This document shows positions 52,623 to 61,765 of a DNA stretch of 64,000 nucleotides, piece by piece. How positions within the stretch are numbered: position 1 is the stretch's first letter; every line of letters starts with the position of its first letter. Origin of the DNA: Rubripirellula amarantea. Lineage in GTDB: Bacteria; Planctomycetota; Planctomycetia; Pirellulales; Pirellulaceae. A model generated the notes under the pieces. It was not told the origin of the DNA, ran no database searches, and saw only the letters and a list, made by a program, of their open reading frames with translations. The translations under genes were made by a program, and so were the position numbers. Where the stretch lies: assembly GCF_007859865.1 (NCBI RefSeq), contig NZ_SJPI01000002.1, positions 516,721 through 580,720 on the forward strand, written 5' to 3'.

Positions 52623-54206
52623 CTATTCAATCACAACCGTCGATTCAATCACGGAAACTGCACCCGAAACGATGGTGCAAACCGTGTCATTAATGGCCGT
52701 CGTGTTAGGTACAACCTCCCACGCTGGCGAAAATTCCCAGTCAGGTCCAGCCAATGCGATCGTTCGCGCCCATACGTCTCGCGTCGTCGAAGTGTCGGGA
52801 ATGGCAAAATTGGTCAGCTCAATGGGATCGTCAGCTCGGATCACTCGGTACCAACGGTGTACTGCTGGGCCGTCTGGAACGAAGGGTGGGTCGACCGCAA
52901 ACACTGGGGATAATTGACGATGAGGTTGACGCGACAGCATCACCCATTCACCGACCACCACTTCGTCGCTGACTGCTTGCGAACCCACCAGCGTGATCTC
53001 GCCGCCCACGCCACCGTCGAATCCGATCGGGTTGATGGTCCCAGTGATCGGCGCGTTGGCCGTATTGTAAACCCAAGCGACGCGTTCGCCGGTCGGATTG
53101 TCGTCAGCCTCGTCGATCGTGTAAGGCGTTTTCTGAAGCGCCAGCGGATCGCCGTTGCGCCGGGGGACGGACGACACGCGATCTCGCACGACTACGATTG
53201 ACTGACGGAAACGATTGGCTGAATTACGCGAGGGAACCAGCGTTGCAAACCACGTGTATTTCGACCCAAACGTTCGCCCAGAATCTCGATAATCATTTGG
53301 CGCTCCGCCAAACCGAGTGGAACGATATAGAACAGAAGCAGGTGAATCATCTTCACTGCCGGCAATGCCACTCAATCCGCCCGAACCACTGAAGATACTG
53401 CGAGCTACCGTAGCGGACATCAGTTCGTCGCGGCCGATCGGAGCCGCCGCGCCGATGTCCCTAGCTAACAACGTTGTCCGGTGCATCCGCGGTGTCATCG
53501 GCCAAGGAACCATGATGCGATCCGCATCAGTCGGCGGTCCAACTGGTGCTGGAGTCGCTCCCGCCGCAGAGATGCTTTCGTTCGGTGGCGCGATCACCGA
53601 ATAACGTTCGCCGTAGTACGGAAATCGGCTGTAGTCATACGCTGTATCGTCAACATCGACCGCTAGAAACGGATTGGAAGCGTTCGGGGTTCCGGTGACA
53701 AAGTTGCCATCCAGATAACTCAGTTCGGGCATTCCAAGCGGATCGATACAAATGCTACCCGTCAAGAGATCGGCCTGCCCATCAAACGAGTAGCCAGGGG
53801 AACTCAGACCGGTTGTGATCACTCGTTCTAACAGCGTTTCGATTTGACCCGATGGGCCGTAATTTGGCGCGTACGCGCCTAGCCCAGCAGCCTCTTTGTT
53901 AAAGAACACCATGCGGCCCAAGTCATTGATCAGTTTCGCCTCGCCCGATGCCGCCGCAGATGTCGACTCGTTGATACTTTGGTCAAGTTCCAAAGTTGCC
54001 TGGGCATTGCGTGCAGCAATCGGAATCAAAGCCGCAACGCCAACCAACCCGGTCAAAATCACACCGATCGCGAAGATGCACTCCATCAATGTCACGCCGC
54101 TGTGACAACGACGACTGCCGACGCACCAACAGTCGAACGTCTCGTTGTCGCTGTGATCTTGTAACGGGTTCATGACTAAGCTTTGATGAGATGAGAAAAG
54201 AATCAC
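52623..54206 (-). CDS. Large GspI/PilV-like pseudopilin (527 aa)
   Basis: The frame opens at GTG 54206, overlapping the upstream stop (GTGA); ATG 54173 is a good alternative. The leader is CHSGVTLMECIFAIGVILTG, with Glu at the expected position after VTLME, as in GspI/PilV minor pseudopilins. The hydrophobic helix runs into AALIPIAARNAQATLELDQS. The C-terminal 450 residues have no family match that I recognise and are larger than normal for GspI (about 120). Its neighbours are pseudopilin genes on both sides, all on one strand, so this is one transcription unit. Confidence 0.82.
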   Translation of the reverse strand: MILFSSHQSLVMNPLQDHSDNETFDCWCVGSRRCHSGVTLMECIFAIGVILTGLVGVAALIPIAARNAQATLELDQSINESTSAAASGEAKLINDLGRMVFFNKEAAGLGAYAPNYGPSGQIETLLERVITTGLSSPGYSFDGQADLLTGSICIDPLGMPELSYLDGNFVTGTPNASNPFLAVDVDDTAYDYSRFPYYGERYSVIAPPNESISAAGATPAPVGPPTDADRIMVPWPMTPRMHRTTLLARDIGAAAPIGRDELMSATVARSIFSGSGGLSGIAGSEDDSPASVLYRSTRFGGAPNDYRDSGRTFGSKYTWFATLVPSRNSANRFRQSIVVVRDRVSSVPRRNGDPLALQKTPYTIDEADDNPTGERVAWVYNTANAPITGTINPIGFDGGVGGEITLVGSQAVSDEVVVGEWVMLSRQPHRQLSPVFAVDPPFVPDGPAVHRWYRVIRADDPIELTNFAIPDTSTTRDVWARTIALAGPDWEFSPAWEVVPNTTAINDTVCTIVSGAVSVIESTVVIE

Positions 54207-55573
54207 TGTTGCAACCTCCGCGTTTCAGTCGCATTGGATCGAGTCAAGCCAATCACACTGCGGATGCGATCTTGTTGAGTCGCATCGGTGGGGGTAGTCA
54301 CCTGCGGTGGAATCAATCGCGTGTTGCTATCGGTTGGATCAATCCACGACGACGAATAGACTTCGCCCGTTCGCGCCTTGATCGTGACCCAAATGCTTTC
54401 GGTATTGAGTAACGGCGTCTTGCCGTCTTTCTCTTGATCAGCAAGCGGATCGGGGTCGTTATCCTCGAGCTGATCTTCGGGATCAGTCTTCACTTCCCCT
54501 GATTCAGAAACCAAAAAGTGAATGTCGCCCGTGACTGCAATCTCGCCGACCAATGGCAAACTGGTTCCGTCGATTCCCGTGGTCGCAAACACTCGACTCA
54601 CTTCTCCTCGAGCGCCAAACGTGATCACGATCGAGCGATAGTTGCCCACTCGATCGACCAAATTTGGTGGCGTCGCAGCAGGAATCTGAAAAGGTGTCAG
54701 CGTGGTGTCGAGATAGTTGCCGGCAATGAACATCGGCGAAAATTCGTTACCGTATCGTCCCAGTCCAGACGACGTCAGGTCAACGGACGTGCCCTTGGGC
54801 ATTTCAATCGGCATCGCAATCGCTGGTCGTGGTGCTCGCTCGATGGAAAACGTAAGCACATTTCGTGAAAGCCGGCGAAGATTGGTGTTGGCCTCCATCG
54901 GTTCGACCTCCACCAGCGTGTATCCGGTTAAATCAGCTGGCAGGACAGTCCCCCAATCCTGATTGGTGTAGGTATGCGTTCCACTGAGACCAATGATCCC
55001 TCGAATTCGCATAGGAAAGCCAGCATCGCCAATGTGAATAATGTCACCGATATTGACTAGCGTTGGCTCGCTGCCGCCAGCGATGTCGATCGCCGAGCGT
55101 TGCATCTGGCCTTGGAAAGGATCAAACAGCAAATAGTGATAATCGTTGTAGACGCCCAAATCATTGGGCTGACCTGTCGTCCCGCGTGGTCCATCAGGAT
55201 TGGTAAGTGGACCCGCGGTAGCACCGTCGACCAAATTACGATAACGAACTTCGTTGGAATAATCACCGCGATAATCCGGGGTGGCTGCCGCAAAACGAAA
55301 GCGAATGGCTTCGCTTCGCTCGGCAACGTTGTCAGTGCCGATGCGGTCGATAATGACTCCACCGCCGCCGCCGCCCTCGATCGACCTCGCTCTCGCTTCC
55401 TCGATAACAGCTTGAAACGTCGTCGCTGCACGCGAAACCTTTTGGTCCTTTAACGTATTCTTGACCGTCGGTAGCGCAATTCCGGCAAGCACCGAGATCA
55501 CGGCAAGCGCAACCAGCAACTCAACCAGAGTGAGCGCAGTTCGGACGGCAATGCGATGGGTCAGTGTGAGCAT
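54203..55573 (-). CDS. Large GspH-like pseudopilin (456 aa)
   Basis: The start ATG 55573 gives MLTLTHRIAVRTALTLVELL, a prepilin leader with Ala-Leu-Thr at the cleavage site and Glu at +5, followed by VALAVISVLAGIALPTVKNT, which is typical of GspH/FimT. An in-frame start further upstream (55657) overlaps the previous gene and is less likely. The body is long (about 420 residues beyond the helix) and Pro/Arg/Asp-rich, whereas GspH is about 170 residues. It follows the previous gene by four bases and overlaps the next by four. Confidence 0.82.
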   Translation of the reverse strand: MLTLTHRIAVRTALTLVELLVALAVISVLAGIALPTVKNTLKDQKVSRAATTFQAVIEEARARSIEGGGGGGVIIDRIGTDNVAERSEAIRFRFAAATPDYRGDYSNEVRYRNLVDGATAGPLTNPDGPRGTTGQPNDLGVYNDYHYLLFDPFQGQMQRSAIDIAGGSEPTLVNIGDIIHIGDAGFPMRIRGIIGLSGTHTYTNQDWGTVLPADLTGYTLVEVEPMEANTNLRRLSRNVLTFSIERAPRPAIAMPIEMPKGTSVDLTSSGLGRYGNEFSPMFIAGNYLDTTLTPFQIPAATPPNLVDRVGNYRSIVITFGARGEVSRVFATTGIDGTSLPLVGEIAVTGDIHFLVSESGEVKTDPEDQLEDNDPDPLADQEKDGKTPLLNTESIWVTIKARTGEVYSSSWIDPTDSNTRLIPPQVTTPTDATQQDRIRSVIGLTRSNATETRRLQQ

Positions 55574-55577
55574 AAAA

Positions 55578-56807
55578 TTAGCGAATCGGAAGAGAAGGAA
55601 GTACGTTGTCGCCGGAGTTGTCAAAACCTTGTTCGTCAGTGTCACGGACAGCACCAAACTGATCGTTCACTGCAACACCTAGCAGATAGGGGTCGACGAA
55701 ACGCAAGCCAGCCGGAAAAGTGAGTGTGCCTGTATCGGCAGGCATCGACGAAAGCGGTGTGTTGGCATAGTCGATCGCAGGATTCAATGGCGCGTCGAAA
55801 CCGACCATGTCGAATACTCCATCACTACCGGCGGACACCACGATTGGAACCAGCGGAAACGGATCGTCGGCTTGGAAGTTTGGAATCCCAGTCACGCCGG
55901 CATAGCGAGGATCACTAAGCAGCAAATCAATCGGATCTTTGGCTAGGTCACCCTTAAGCAGATGAAGCTCTTCATCAGTGAGGCTCGTCAGCGAGCTATC
56001 AGGTTCCCAGTTCTGACGCAGGAAGTAGCCCGGTGCCCAACGAGCAAATCCAACCGGCCGGCCCCATGGATCAAGCACCTCGGGAACGCCATCGTCATCG
56101 GTATCACCCAGATCATCGCTCTTGAGTGCATCGATGCCAGGCGAGCCGTTAAACAGATTGGATGCCAAAATCAGGTAAAGACATTCGGCACCTTCATGCT
56201 CAGTGGTCCATTCACCGTTGTTCAAGTCGCCGTCAACACAGGCGTTGAAAGAAAGACCAGCAATCCCCGCTTTCTGACCAACCAAAGCTTCCACACGCCT
56301 TTGGTATTTGACCCGAGCAACGTGACGAAGTGAGTTTTCATAGAGCGCCGCGTTCCAAGCCGACAAAGTTGAGCTATCTTCAAGCGGGTCAATCCGAACG
56401 GGTCGAAGTCCCGTGTCACGGTACGCTGGGTAACCGACGTCGATTGGCGGGCGGCGTAAATCGAGCGGTTGACCTGGAAAGACGCACCGCAGGTAATCAC
56501 GTTGCCAATTTAAAATCGCCAGCGATCGTGATTTCGATGCCCTTGCGTCATCTAACGTGTTCTGACGCAAACTCACCGGAGCGAACGGAATGCGACGCGA
56601 CTCCTCTTCGTACATCTGCATCACCATCAGATTTAATTGATTGATGTAGGCTTCCGCGCGGTTGCGTTTGGCTTGCTGATTGGCACCCGTCAGCGCTTGA
56701 GAGACCATGCCACCGATGATTCCGATGATCACGATGGACACGAGTAGCTCAACCAACGTGAACGCAGGCTTTGAGGAACTTCGTTTCGAGGATCGACACG
56801 TAATCAC
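55578..56807 (-). CDS. Large GspG/H-like pseudopilin (409 aa)
   Basis: The start is GTG 56807, coupled to the upstream gene by a GTGA overlap. The leader RSSSKPAFTLVELLVSIVII is complete, with cleavage at Ala-Phe and Glu at +5, followed by GIIGGMVSQALTGANQQAKR. The helix resembles pseudopilins of the GspG/H/PulG type. The mature domain is longer than usual and includes a segment WGRPVGFARWAPGYF that recalls the calcium-site region of GspG-like domains. The function would be as a minor pilin; which exact class I cannot say. Confidence 0.8.
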   Translation of the reverse strand: MITCRSSKRSSSKPAFTLVELLVSIVIIGIIGGMVSQALTGANQQAKRNRAEAYINQLNLMVMQMYEEESRRIPFAPVSLRQNTLDDARASKSRSLAILNWQRDYLRCVFPGQPLDLRRPPIDVGYPAYRDTGLRPVRIDPLEDSSTLSAWNAALYENSLRHVARVKYQRRVEALVGQKAGIAGLSFNACVDGDLNNGEWTTEHEGAECLYLILASNLFNGSPGIDALKSDDLGDTDDDGVPEVLDPWGRPVGFARWAPGYFLRQNWEPDSSLTSLTDEELHLLKGDLAKDPIDLLLSDPRYAGVTGIPNFQADDPFPLVPIVVSAGSDGVFDMVGFDAPLNPAIDYANTPLSSMPADTGTLTFPAGLRFVDPYLLGVAVNDQFGAVRDTDEQGFDNSGDNVLPSLPIR

Positions 56808-58120
56808 GGTAGGTCACCTTGGAGTGTGCGAATGACAAAGTTGGTGATGTTGTCTTCGTGTGGATTCGTGCCTGGATCGTAGACTTCCGATCCGCTGTAA
56901 TGATTCGCTAGACACGTGTTGTCTTGGTACTTATCAGTCGCCGTAGTGGACGCTCCCTTAGGACCGGCGCTCGCGAACGCCATAAACGGGTTGTAGTAAC
57001 GTCCCGATGGGACCACCGCGATGCCTCCCGCACTCGCGCCCGTCGATGCGTTGACGATTCCGCCGTAGTGGTCGTCTAGTCCAGGCGAGATGAGCTGAAA
57101 CTTGCTGGCTTCAGCAAACTGAAACACGGGGCCCGTCGTCGTGAAGCCCGCAATCGTCGATGGCGGTGATGTGTCCATATTCTCAGTTACGTATGGCCTT
57201 GCCACACCTGACTCGGTGAAATCGTCACCTGACGGAAGATACACATTCTGCGAGTGGGCGCCCCATGGTGAAGAAGCGTTGCCCCAAGCATTGTCGTACC
57301 CGCGTGAGCTAAAATAAACGATTGGTCGCGTGACACTGCCCGACGTGAAAACAGGAAACGGATCGGCGTGGTACGGGATTCCAAGAAGGTTCGCTGTAAA
57401 CGGACCGGAGCCGCCCGTTTCGTCGAAGTCCTCATCAGTGGAATAGTTGTAGGCAGAGCCAGTTCCCAAAGGCCCCACTTCTTTGGGATCGCCAGTGCCG
57501 GTGTAAGTGTTCAGTGACAACGCTGCGGTATCGAACTCGAAAAAACCCGTTTCGCGATCGTTGTTGTATTGAAAATACAAATGGTCTGTGCGGTCACCCG
57601 GCAACGTTGCCGTTGCTCGTATTGCCAAAGGACCACCTTGACCGGTAATCGGGTGCTTGACATCGGAACTCAACCCACCAAGGAAAAAGACCAAAGACTC
57701 AGCGCGGTCGATCGCGTGCGGATGATGAACAAACACAGACGACCCACGAGGGTCATCGGGCGCACCCGAAACATCCCCTGTTCTCTGAAACGAAGTGTTC
57801 AAGTGTGTAAACTGCGACAAGATTCGAAGTTCGTTGTCGTCGATATCCGGAAACGCTTTACGAAAGTGACGTTCGACAGCGTCCCAGTCACTGAAATCGG
57901 GCGGGTACGATCCATGATCGAGTTTGTACGATTCGAGTGCTTGGCTCATCACGTCAATCTCGAGACGTATCGCTGACTCTCGTGCCGTTCTCAACGCACT
58001 GCCGATCGAGGGGATCGCAATCCCCATCAGGATGCCGATGATCACGATCACGACTAAAATCTCGACGAGGGTGAAGCCGCGGTGGCGGCGACGGCGATGA
58101 CGGGGGGGCGTTGCGATCAT
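56804..58120 (-). CDS. GspG-like major pseudopilin (438 aa)
   Basis: I chose ATG 58120 (MIATPPRHRRRRHRGFTLVE). The leader is a near-ideal GspG signal: GFTLVEILVVIVIIGILMGI, then IPSIGSALRTARESAIRLEI. The mature start has the GspG-like pattern DVMSQALESYKLDHGSYPPD. GspG proteins are about 140 residues; this one is 438, with a Ser/Thr/Gly-rich body that includes NAWGNASSPWGAH. It is probably the most GspG-like subunit of this set and the best candidate for the main pseudopilus protein. It is the first of the pseudopilin genes, with PilC/GspF about 190 bases upstream. Confidence 0.85.
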   Translation of the reverse strand: MIATPPRHRRRRHRGFTLVEILVVIVIIGILMGIAIPSIGSALRTARESAIRLEIDVMSQALESYKLDHGSYPPDFSDWDAVERHFRKAFPDIDDNELRILSQFTHLNTSFQRTGDVSGAPDDPRGSSVFVHHPHAIDRAESLVFFLGGLSSDVKHPITGQGGPLAIRATATLPGDRTDHLYFQYNNDRETGFFEFDTAALSLNTYTGTGDPKEVGPLGTGSAYNYSTDEDFDETGGSGPFTANLLGIPYHADPFPVFTSGSVTRPIVYFSSRGYDNAWGNASSPWGAHSQNVYLPSGDDFTESGVARPYVTENMDTSPPSTIAGFTTTGPVFQFAEASKFQLISPGLDDHYGGIVNASTGASAGGIAVVPSGRYYNPFMAFASAGPKGASTTATDKYQDNTCLANHYSGSEVYDPGTNPHEDNITNFVIRTLQGDLP

Positions 58121-58182
58121 GGCTGTTGAATGGGTGACAAGGAATAGGAAGTAGATGAGGGTGACTGAAAGTTGAAGACAGG

Positions 58183-58214
58183 TTTCAGGCGGCAGACATT
58201 TCAGGCCGCAGGGA
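58183..58214. repeat. 16-bp direct repeat (2 copies)
   Basis: Units at 58183-58198 and 58199-58214 (TTTCAGGCGGCAGACA and TTTCAGGCCGCAGGGA) lie in the spacer between the GspG-like gene and the GspF/PilC-like gene. Confidence 0.6.
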
Positions 58215-58314
58215 TTTCGTTTCAAGCGGTCCGATCATGCAGGCTATTTGCCTGAGCCTGTTCGGTGCTACTTGTTCGGTACCGCCTGCTTCTTGTTGGC
58301 TGTTGCCTTGCTTC

Positions 58315-59754
58315 TTAGGTCAATCCGGAAATGAGTGAGACGAGTGGCATGAACAAACTGATCACAATGAAACCGACGGCCAGCCCCAAGAACACAATCA
58401 TCAGAGGCTCCATCAATGCGGTCAGACCGTCCGTCATGACGCGCACTTCTTCGTCGTACGTGTCCGCGACCTTGTAAAGCATCGTGTCGAGTTCGCCGGT
58501 TTCCTCACCGACGTCGACCATGTTGACGACCAAGTCATCGACCACGCGTGAACGGGCTTTGGTGTAACCAAACAGCCCCGCCAAAATGGCGCCGCCGAGA
58601 GTCATTTGAGTGCCCATCATCGTGAGCTGTTGAACCATCACGCCGTCATCGAGCTTGGTACCCGAGCTGGTCAAAGCGACCGACAACAACACTGCGCCAG
58701 GGAAAGCACCGAACAGAGCCCAAAAGAAACACGCCATCGGATGGAAACCCATCACCGAGTGTTCCCGAAGCGGCTTGCTGATGATTTCACCTTCGCGAAT
58801 TTGTTCGTTGACCTTAGTGAATAAACGTTCGAACATCCCGTTGCCCGAGGTTTCTCGGGTGATGTTGATCGCTTCCAAAATCGGTACACCCGAGCTGACC
58901 AGCGTTCCGAGCGTTCGCGTGGTTCGAGCCAGGATGTTCTTTTCGATCAAGCCGCCAAAGATCGGCACCTTGATGATGAACATGTCGAAACCCATCCGGC
59001 CGTGACGGAACTTGCGAATCAACTTGACGAAGATCAGCAAGCAGATCGGCATCATGATGAGCAACCACCAATAGCCGGCCAAGTAGTTCGAGATCGCGAT
59101 CAACAACAACGTCGGGGCTGGCAATTTCAGGCCGAACTCTTCGAACATTTCTTCGAAGGTTGGAACAATGAACAACATGATGAATGTCAAAATCGCGATC
59201 GCCACCGTGACCACAATCACCGGATAGATCAACGCACCTTTGACTTTTCGTTTGAGCGATTCTGCACTCTCGAGGAAGTCAGCCAAACGTTGCAGGATCG
59301 TTTCCAACGCACCACCGGCCTCACCGGCCTTGATCATGTTGACGTACAAACGCGAGAACACTTTGGGGCACTTGCTCATCGCCTCGGACAACGTCGCACC
59401 GCCTTCGATTTCATCGCAGACGTCCATCAACGCGTTCTTCAGCTTGCCAGGCTTTTGATTGTTTTCGAGGATCTTCAGTGAGCGCAGAATCGGCAGACCC
59501 GCGTCCTGCAAGATCGATAACTGACGAGTGAACGCGCAAATGTGTTTGGTCTTCGCACCACCGATCGCAAAGGCACGCTTCTTCTTGCCACCTTTGGTTT
59601 TCCCCGCAGCGGCCTGTTTCTTGACGGAGATCTTCGTAACGAAGTATCCCATCTGACGAATCGTGGTTTGCGCCTCTTCTTCATTGGCGGCATCGATCTC
59701 GTCCCGGATCTCTTGTCCGGTCGCGTCCATCGCTTCGAATTGATAGATAGGCAT
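58315..59754 (-). CDS. GspF/PilC-type inner-membrane platform protein with extra insert (479 aa)
   Basis: The start ATG 59754 begins MPIYQFEAMDATGQEI, as in the family. The first T2SSF domain runs from about residue 70 (AFTRQLSILQDAGLPILRSL) with TM helices near 170-185 (ALIYPVIVVTVAIAILTFIM) and 215-240. The second domain starts near 270 (RTLGTLVSSGVPILEAINI) and ends with MVDVGEETGELDTMLYKVAD and a TM helix. Between the usual PLREHSVM and VVNMVDVGEETG stretches, about 75 residues are inserted (roughly 330-403). They contain two more hydrophobic segments (MACFFWALFGAFPGAVLLSV, TMMGTQMTLGGAILAGLFGY). Normal GspF is about 400 residues. It forms the assembly platform to which the ATPase couples. 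It is the first gene of the pseudopilin part of the cluster. Confidence 0.9.
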   Translation of the reverse strand: MPIYQFEAMDATGQEIRDEIDAANEEEAQTTIRQMGYFVTKISVKKQAAAGKTKGGKKKRAFAIGGAKTKHICAFTRQLSILQDAGLPILRSLKILENNQKPGKLKNALMDVCDEIEGGATLSEAMSKCPKVFSRLYVNMIKAGEAGGALETILQRLADFLESAESLKRKVKGALIYPVIVVTVAIAILTFIMLFIVPTFEEMFEEFGLKLPAPTLLLIAISNYLAGYWWLLIMMPICLLIFVKLIRKFRHGRMGFDMFIIKVPIFGGLIEKNILARTTRTLGTLVSSGVPILEAINITRETSGNGMFERLFTKVNEQIREGEIISKPLREHSVMGFHPMACFFWALFGAFPGAVLLSVALTSSGTKLDDGVMVQQLTMMGTQMTLGGAILAGLFGYTKARSRVVDDLVVNMVDVGEETGELDTMLYKVADTYDEEVRVMTDGLTALMEPLMIVFLGLAVGFIVISLFMPLVSLISGLT

Positions 59755-59928
59755 GATGGAAAGGGTGAAGTTTAAAGGTGGAAGTGAAAAAGAGATGCGT
59801 GAGGTACTGAACCGTGATCTACAAAGACGTTGTTGGCGCTGTAGCGGTTATTTGTCTTGTTTGAAGGAGTCAAGGAAGTTTTAAACTTCGCTCGCCAACC
59901 CGCAAACATCGTTTAGTCTTGGACAGGT
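59755..59928. other. Spacer between GspF/PilC and GspE/PilB genes
   Basis: About 170 bases. Nothing recognisable; no clear Shine-Dalgarno motif precedes the downstream ATG, which has a pyrimidine-rich leader. Confidence 0.35.
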
Positions 59929-61647
59929 TTAGTCTTGGACGGTTTCGCGAATGATTTCGTCGATGGTCGTGATGCCGGCTTCGGCGATGCCCATGCCGAA
60001 ATCGCGAAGGCAGATCATGCCGTTCTTCATCGCTTCGTCACGAAGGTCATCCGTGGACGCGTTGCCCAAAATCATGTCGCGAATGGTGTCGTTCATCGTC
60101 ATCAATTCAAACAACGCGATGCGGCCTTTGTAGCCAGTGTTATTGCAGTTATCGCAGCCGGTTCCTTTGAAGAACTTCTTGCCTTTGATGTCTGACTTTT
60201 CGAGTTGCAAATCAAACAACATTGCGGTGCTGATCTTGGTTTCCTCGCGGCACTTGGTGCAAATCCGACGAACCAATCGTTGTGCCAAAATCGCCTCGAC
60301 CGTCGCGCAAATCATGAACGGTTGAATGCCCATGTCCTTCAATCGCGTTACCGTTGCGGCGGCACTGTTCGTGTGCAACGTGCTAAACACCAAGTGACCC
60401 GTCAGTGCGGCTTGAATGGCGATTTCGGCAGTCTCCAGGTCACGGATCTCACCGACCAGGATCGTGTCAGGGTCCTGACGCAAGATCGCTCGCAAGCACG
60501 ACGCGAACGTCACGCCCACATCAGTGTCGATCGGGATTTGAATGATGCCGTCGATGTCGTATTCAACCGGGTCTTCGGTCGTGATCAGCTTGTCTTCGGG
60601 TTTGTTCAACTCCGATAGCGACGAATACAGCGTGGTCGTTTTGCCGGATCCCGTCGGACCTGTTACCAAGACAATTCCGTTGGGGCGATCGATCGCTTTG
60701 CGGAAGTTGGCGATGGTGGCTTCATCCATGCCTACGTTTCCGAGCGACAAGTCCACCACCGAGCGGTCGAGCACCCGCATGACCGTTGATTCACCAAAGA
60801 TCGTTGGCAACACCGAAACGCGAAGGTCAACCGGGTGACCCCCGACCATCAATTCGATCCGACCGTCCTGCGGCATCCGTCGTTCAGCAATGTCCAGGTT
60901 CGCCATGACCTTGATCCGCGTCGTGATCGCGAACGCCAAGTGACGTGGAGGCGGAACCATTTCATAGAGCACACCTTCGGCCTTGATGCGAATGCGGAAT
61001 TCGTCCTCGAAGGGTTCAAAGTGAATGTCCGAAGCGTGATCCTTGATCGCCAGCAACAAAACCATGTTCAACAGCTTGCGGACGGGCGCCGAGTCGGCAA
61101 GTGCTTCCGCATCGGTGATGTTGAACTTCTCATCTTCCAAAGCCGAAATCGCGGCTTTCAATTCTTCGTCGTTGTTGAGTTCTTCGACAAGCTTTTCAAC
61201 GCTTTCCGATTCGCTGTCATAGTGACGCTCGATCGTTTGCATCACGTCGCGTTCGGTCGCGATGATGATCTCGATCTCATGGCCCAAGAACGTCCGCAAT
61301 TCGTCTTGCACGTTCAGGTTTTGCGGGTCGCAGGTCGCGATCGTCAGCACGTTGCGATCTTCATCGAAGGCCAACGGAATGACGCGATAAAGCTGCGCCA
61401 TCGTTTCGTTGATCATCGCCATGACCTTCTCGTCAAGCTTGGCGTCCTCGAGCGACACCGTTTGCATCCCCATTTGCTCGGCAAGCGCCTGGATCAACTG
61501 CTCGTCCGTGATCAACTGCATGTCTTCGGCGATGCGGCCAAGCAGCATGCCCGGCTGTTGCTCTTGTTCTTCAAGCACAATTGCAAGCTGATCATCCGAC
61601 AAGAAGCCGAGGTCAACGAGGATCTGTCCGATGCGTCGAGTTGCCAT
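59929..61647 (-). CDS. GspE/PilB-type secretion ATPase (572 aa)
   Basis: The ATG at 61647 begins MATRRIGQILVDLGFLSDDQ, an MshEN/T2SSE_N-type domain (about residues 1-150). The ATPase core follows, with the Walker A loop TGPTGSGKTTTLYSSLSELN, the Asp box ITTEDPVEYD, the Walker B-like LVGEIRDLETAEIA, and the His box [18 protein letters not shown] zinc-binding tetra-cysteine motif lies near residues 462-502 (CTKCREE ... GTGCDNCNNTGYKGRIA). It drives pseudopilus or pilus assembly from the cytoplasm. The upstream region has no Shine-Dalgarno motif. PilT and a second GspE-like gene lie on the same strand upstream. Confidence 0.95.
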   Translation of the reverse strand: MATRRIGQILVDLGFLSDDQLAIVLEEQEQQPGMLLGRIAEDMQLITDEQLIQALAEQMGMQTVSLEDAKLDEKVMAMINETMAQLYRVIPLAFDEDRNVLTIATCDPQNLNVQDELRTFLGHEIEIIIATERDVMQTIERHYDSESESVEKLVEELNNDEELKAAISALEDEKFNITDAEALADSAPVRKLLNMVLLLAIKDHASDIHFEPFEDEFRIRIKAEGVLYEMVPPPRHLAFAITTRIKVMANLDIAERRMPQDGRIELMVGGHPVDLRVSVLPTIFGESTVMRVLDRSVVDLSLGNVGMDEATIANFRKAIDRPNGIVLVTGPTGSGKTTTLYSSLSELNKPEDKLITTEDPVEYDIDGIIQIPIDTDVGVTFASCLRAILRQDPDTILVGEIRDLETAEIAIQAALTGHLVFSTLHTNSAAATVTRLKDMGIQPFMICATVEAILAQRLVRRICTKCREETKISTAMLFDLQLEKSDIKGKKFFKGTGCDNCNNTGYKGRIALFELMTMNDTIRDMILGNASTDDLRDEAMKNGMICLRDFGMGIAEAGITTIDEIIRETVQD

Positions 61648-61765
61648 GAGGAGAAGTTCGAAGGTTGAAGAGGGAGGGGTGAACGGGGTAGCGAAACTTG
61701 TTAGGAAGTTCGGTGGTGTCGAAGTGGGTTAGAAGTCGACAGCGACTTCTGCGAAGCCAAACGAC

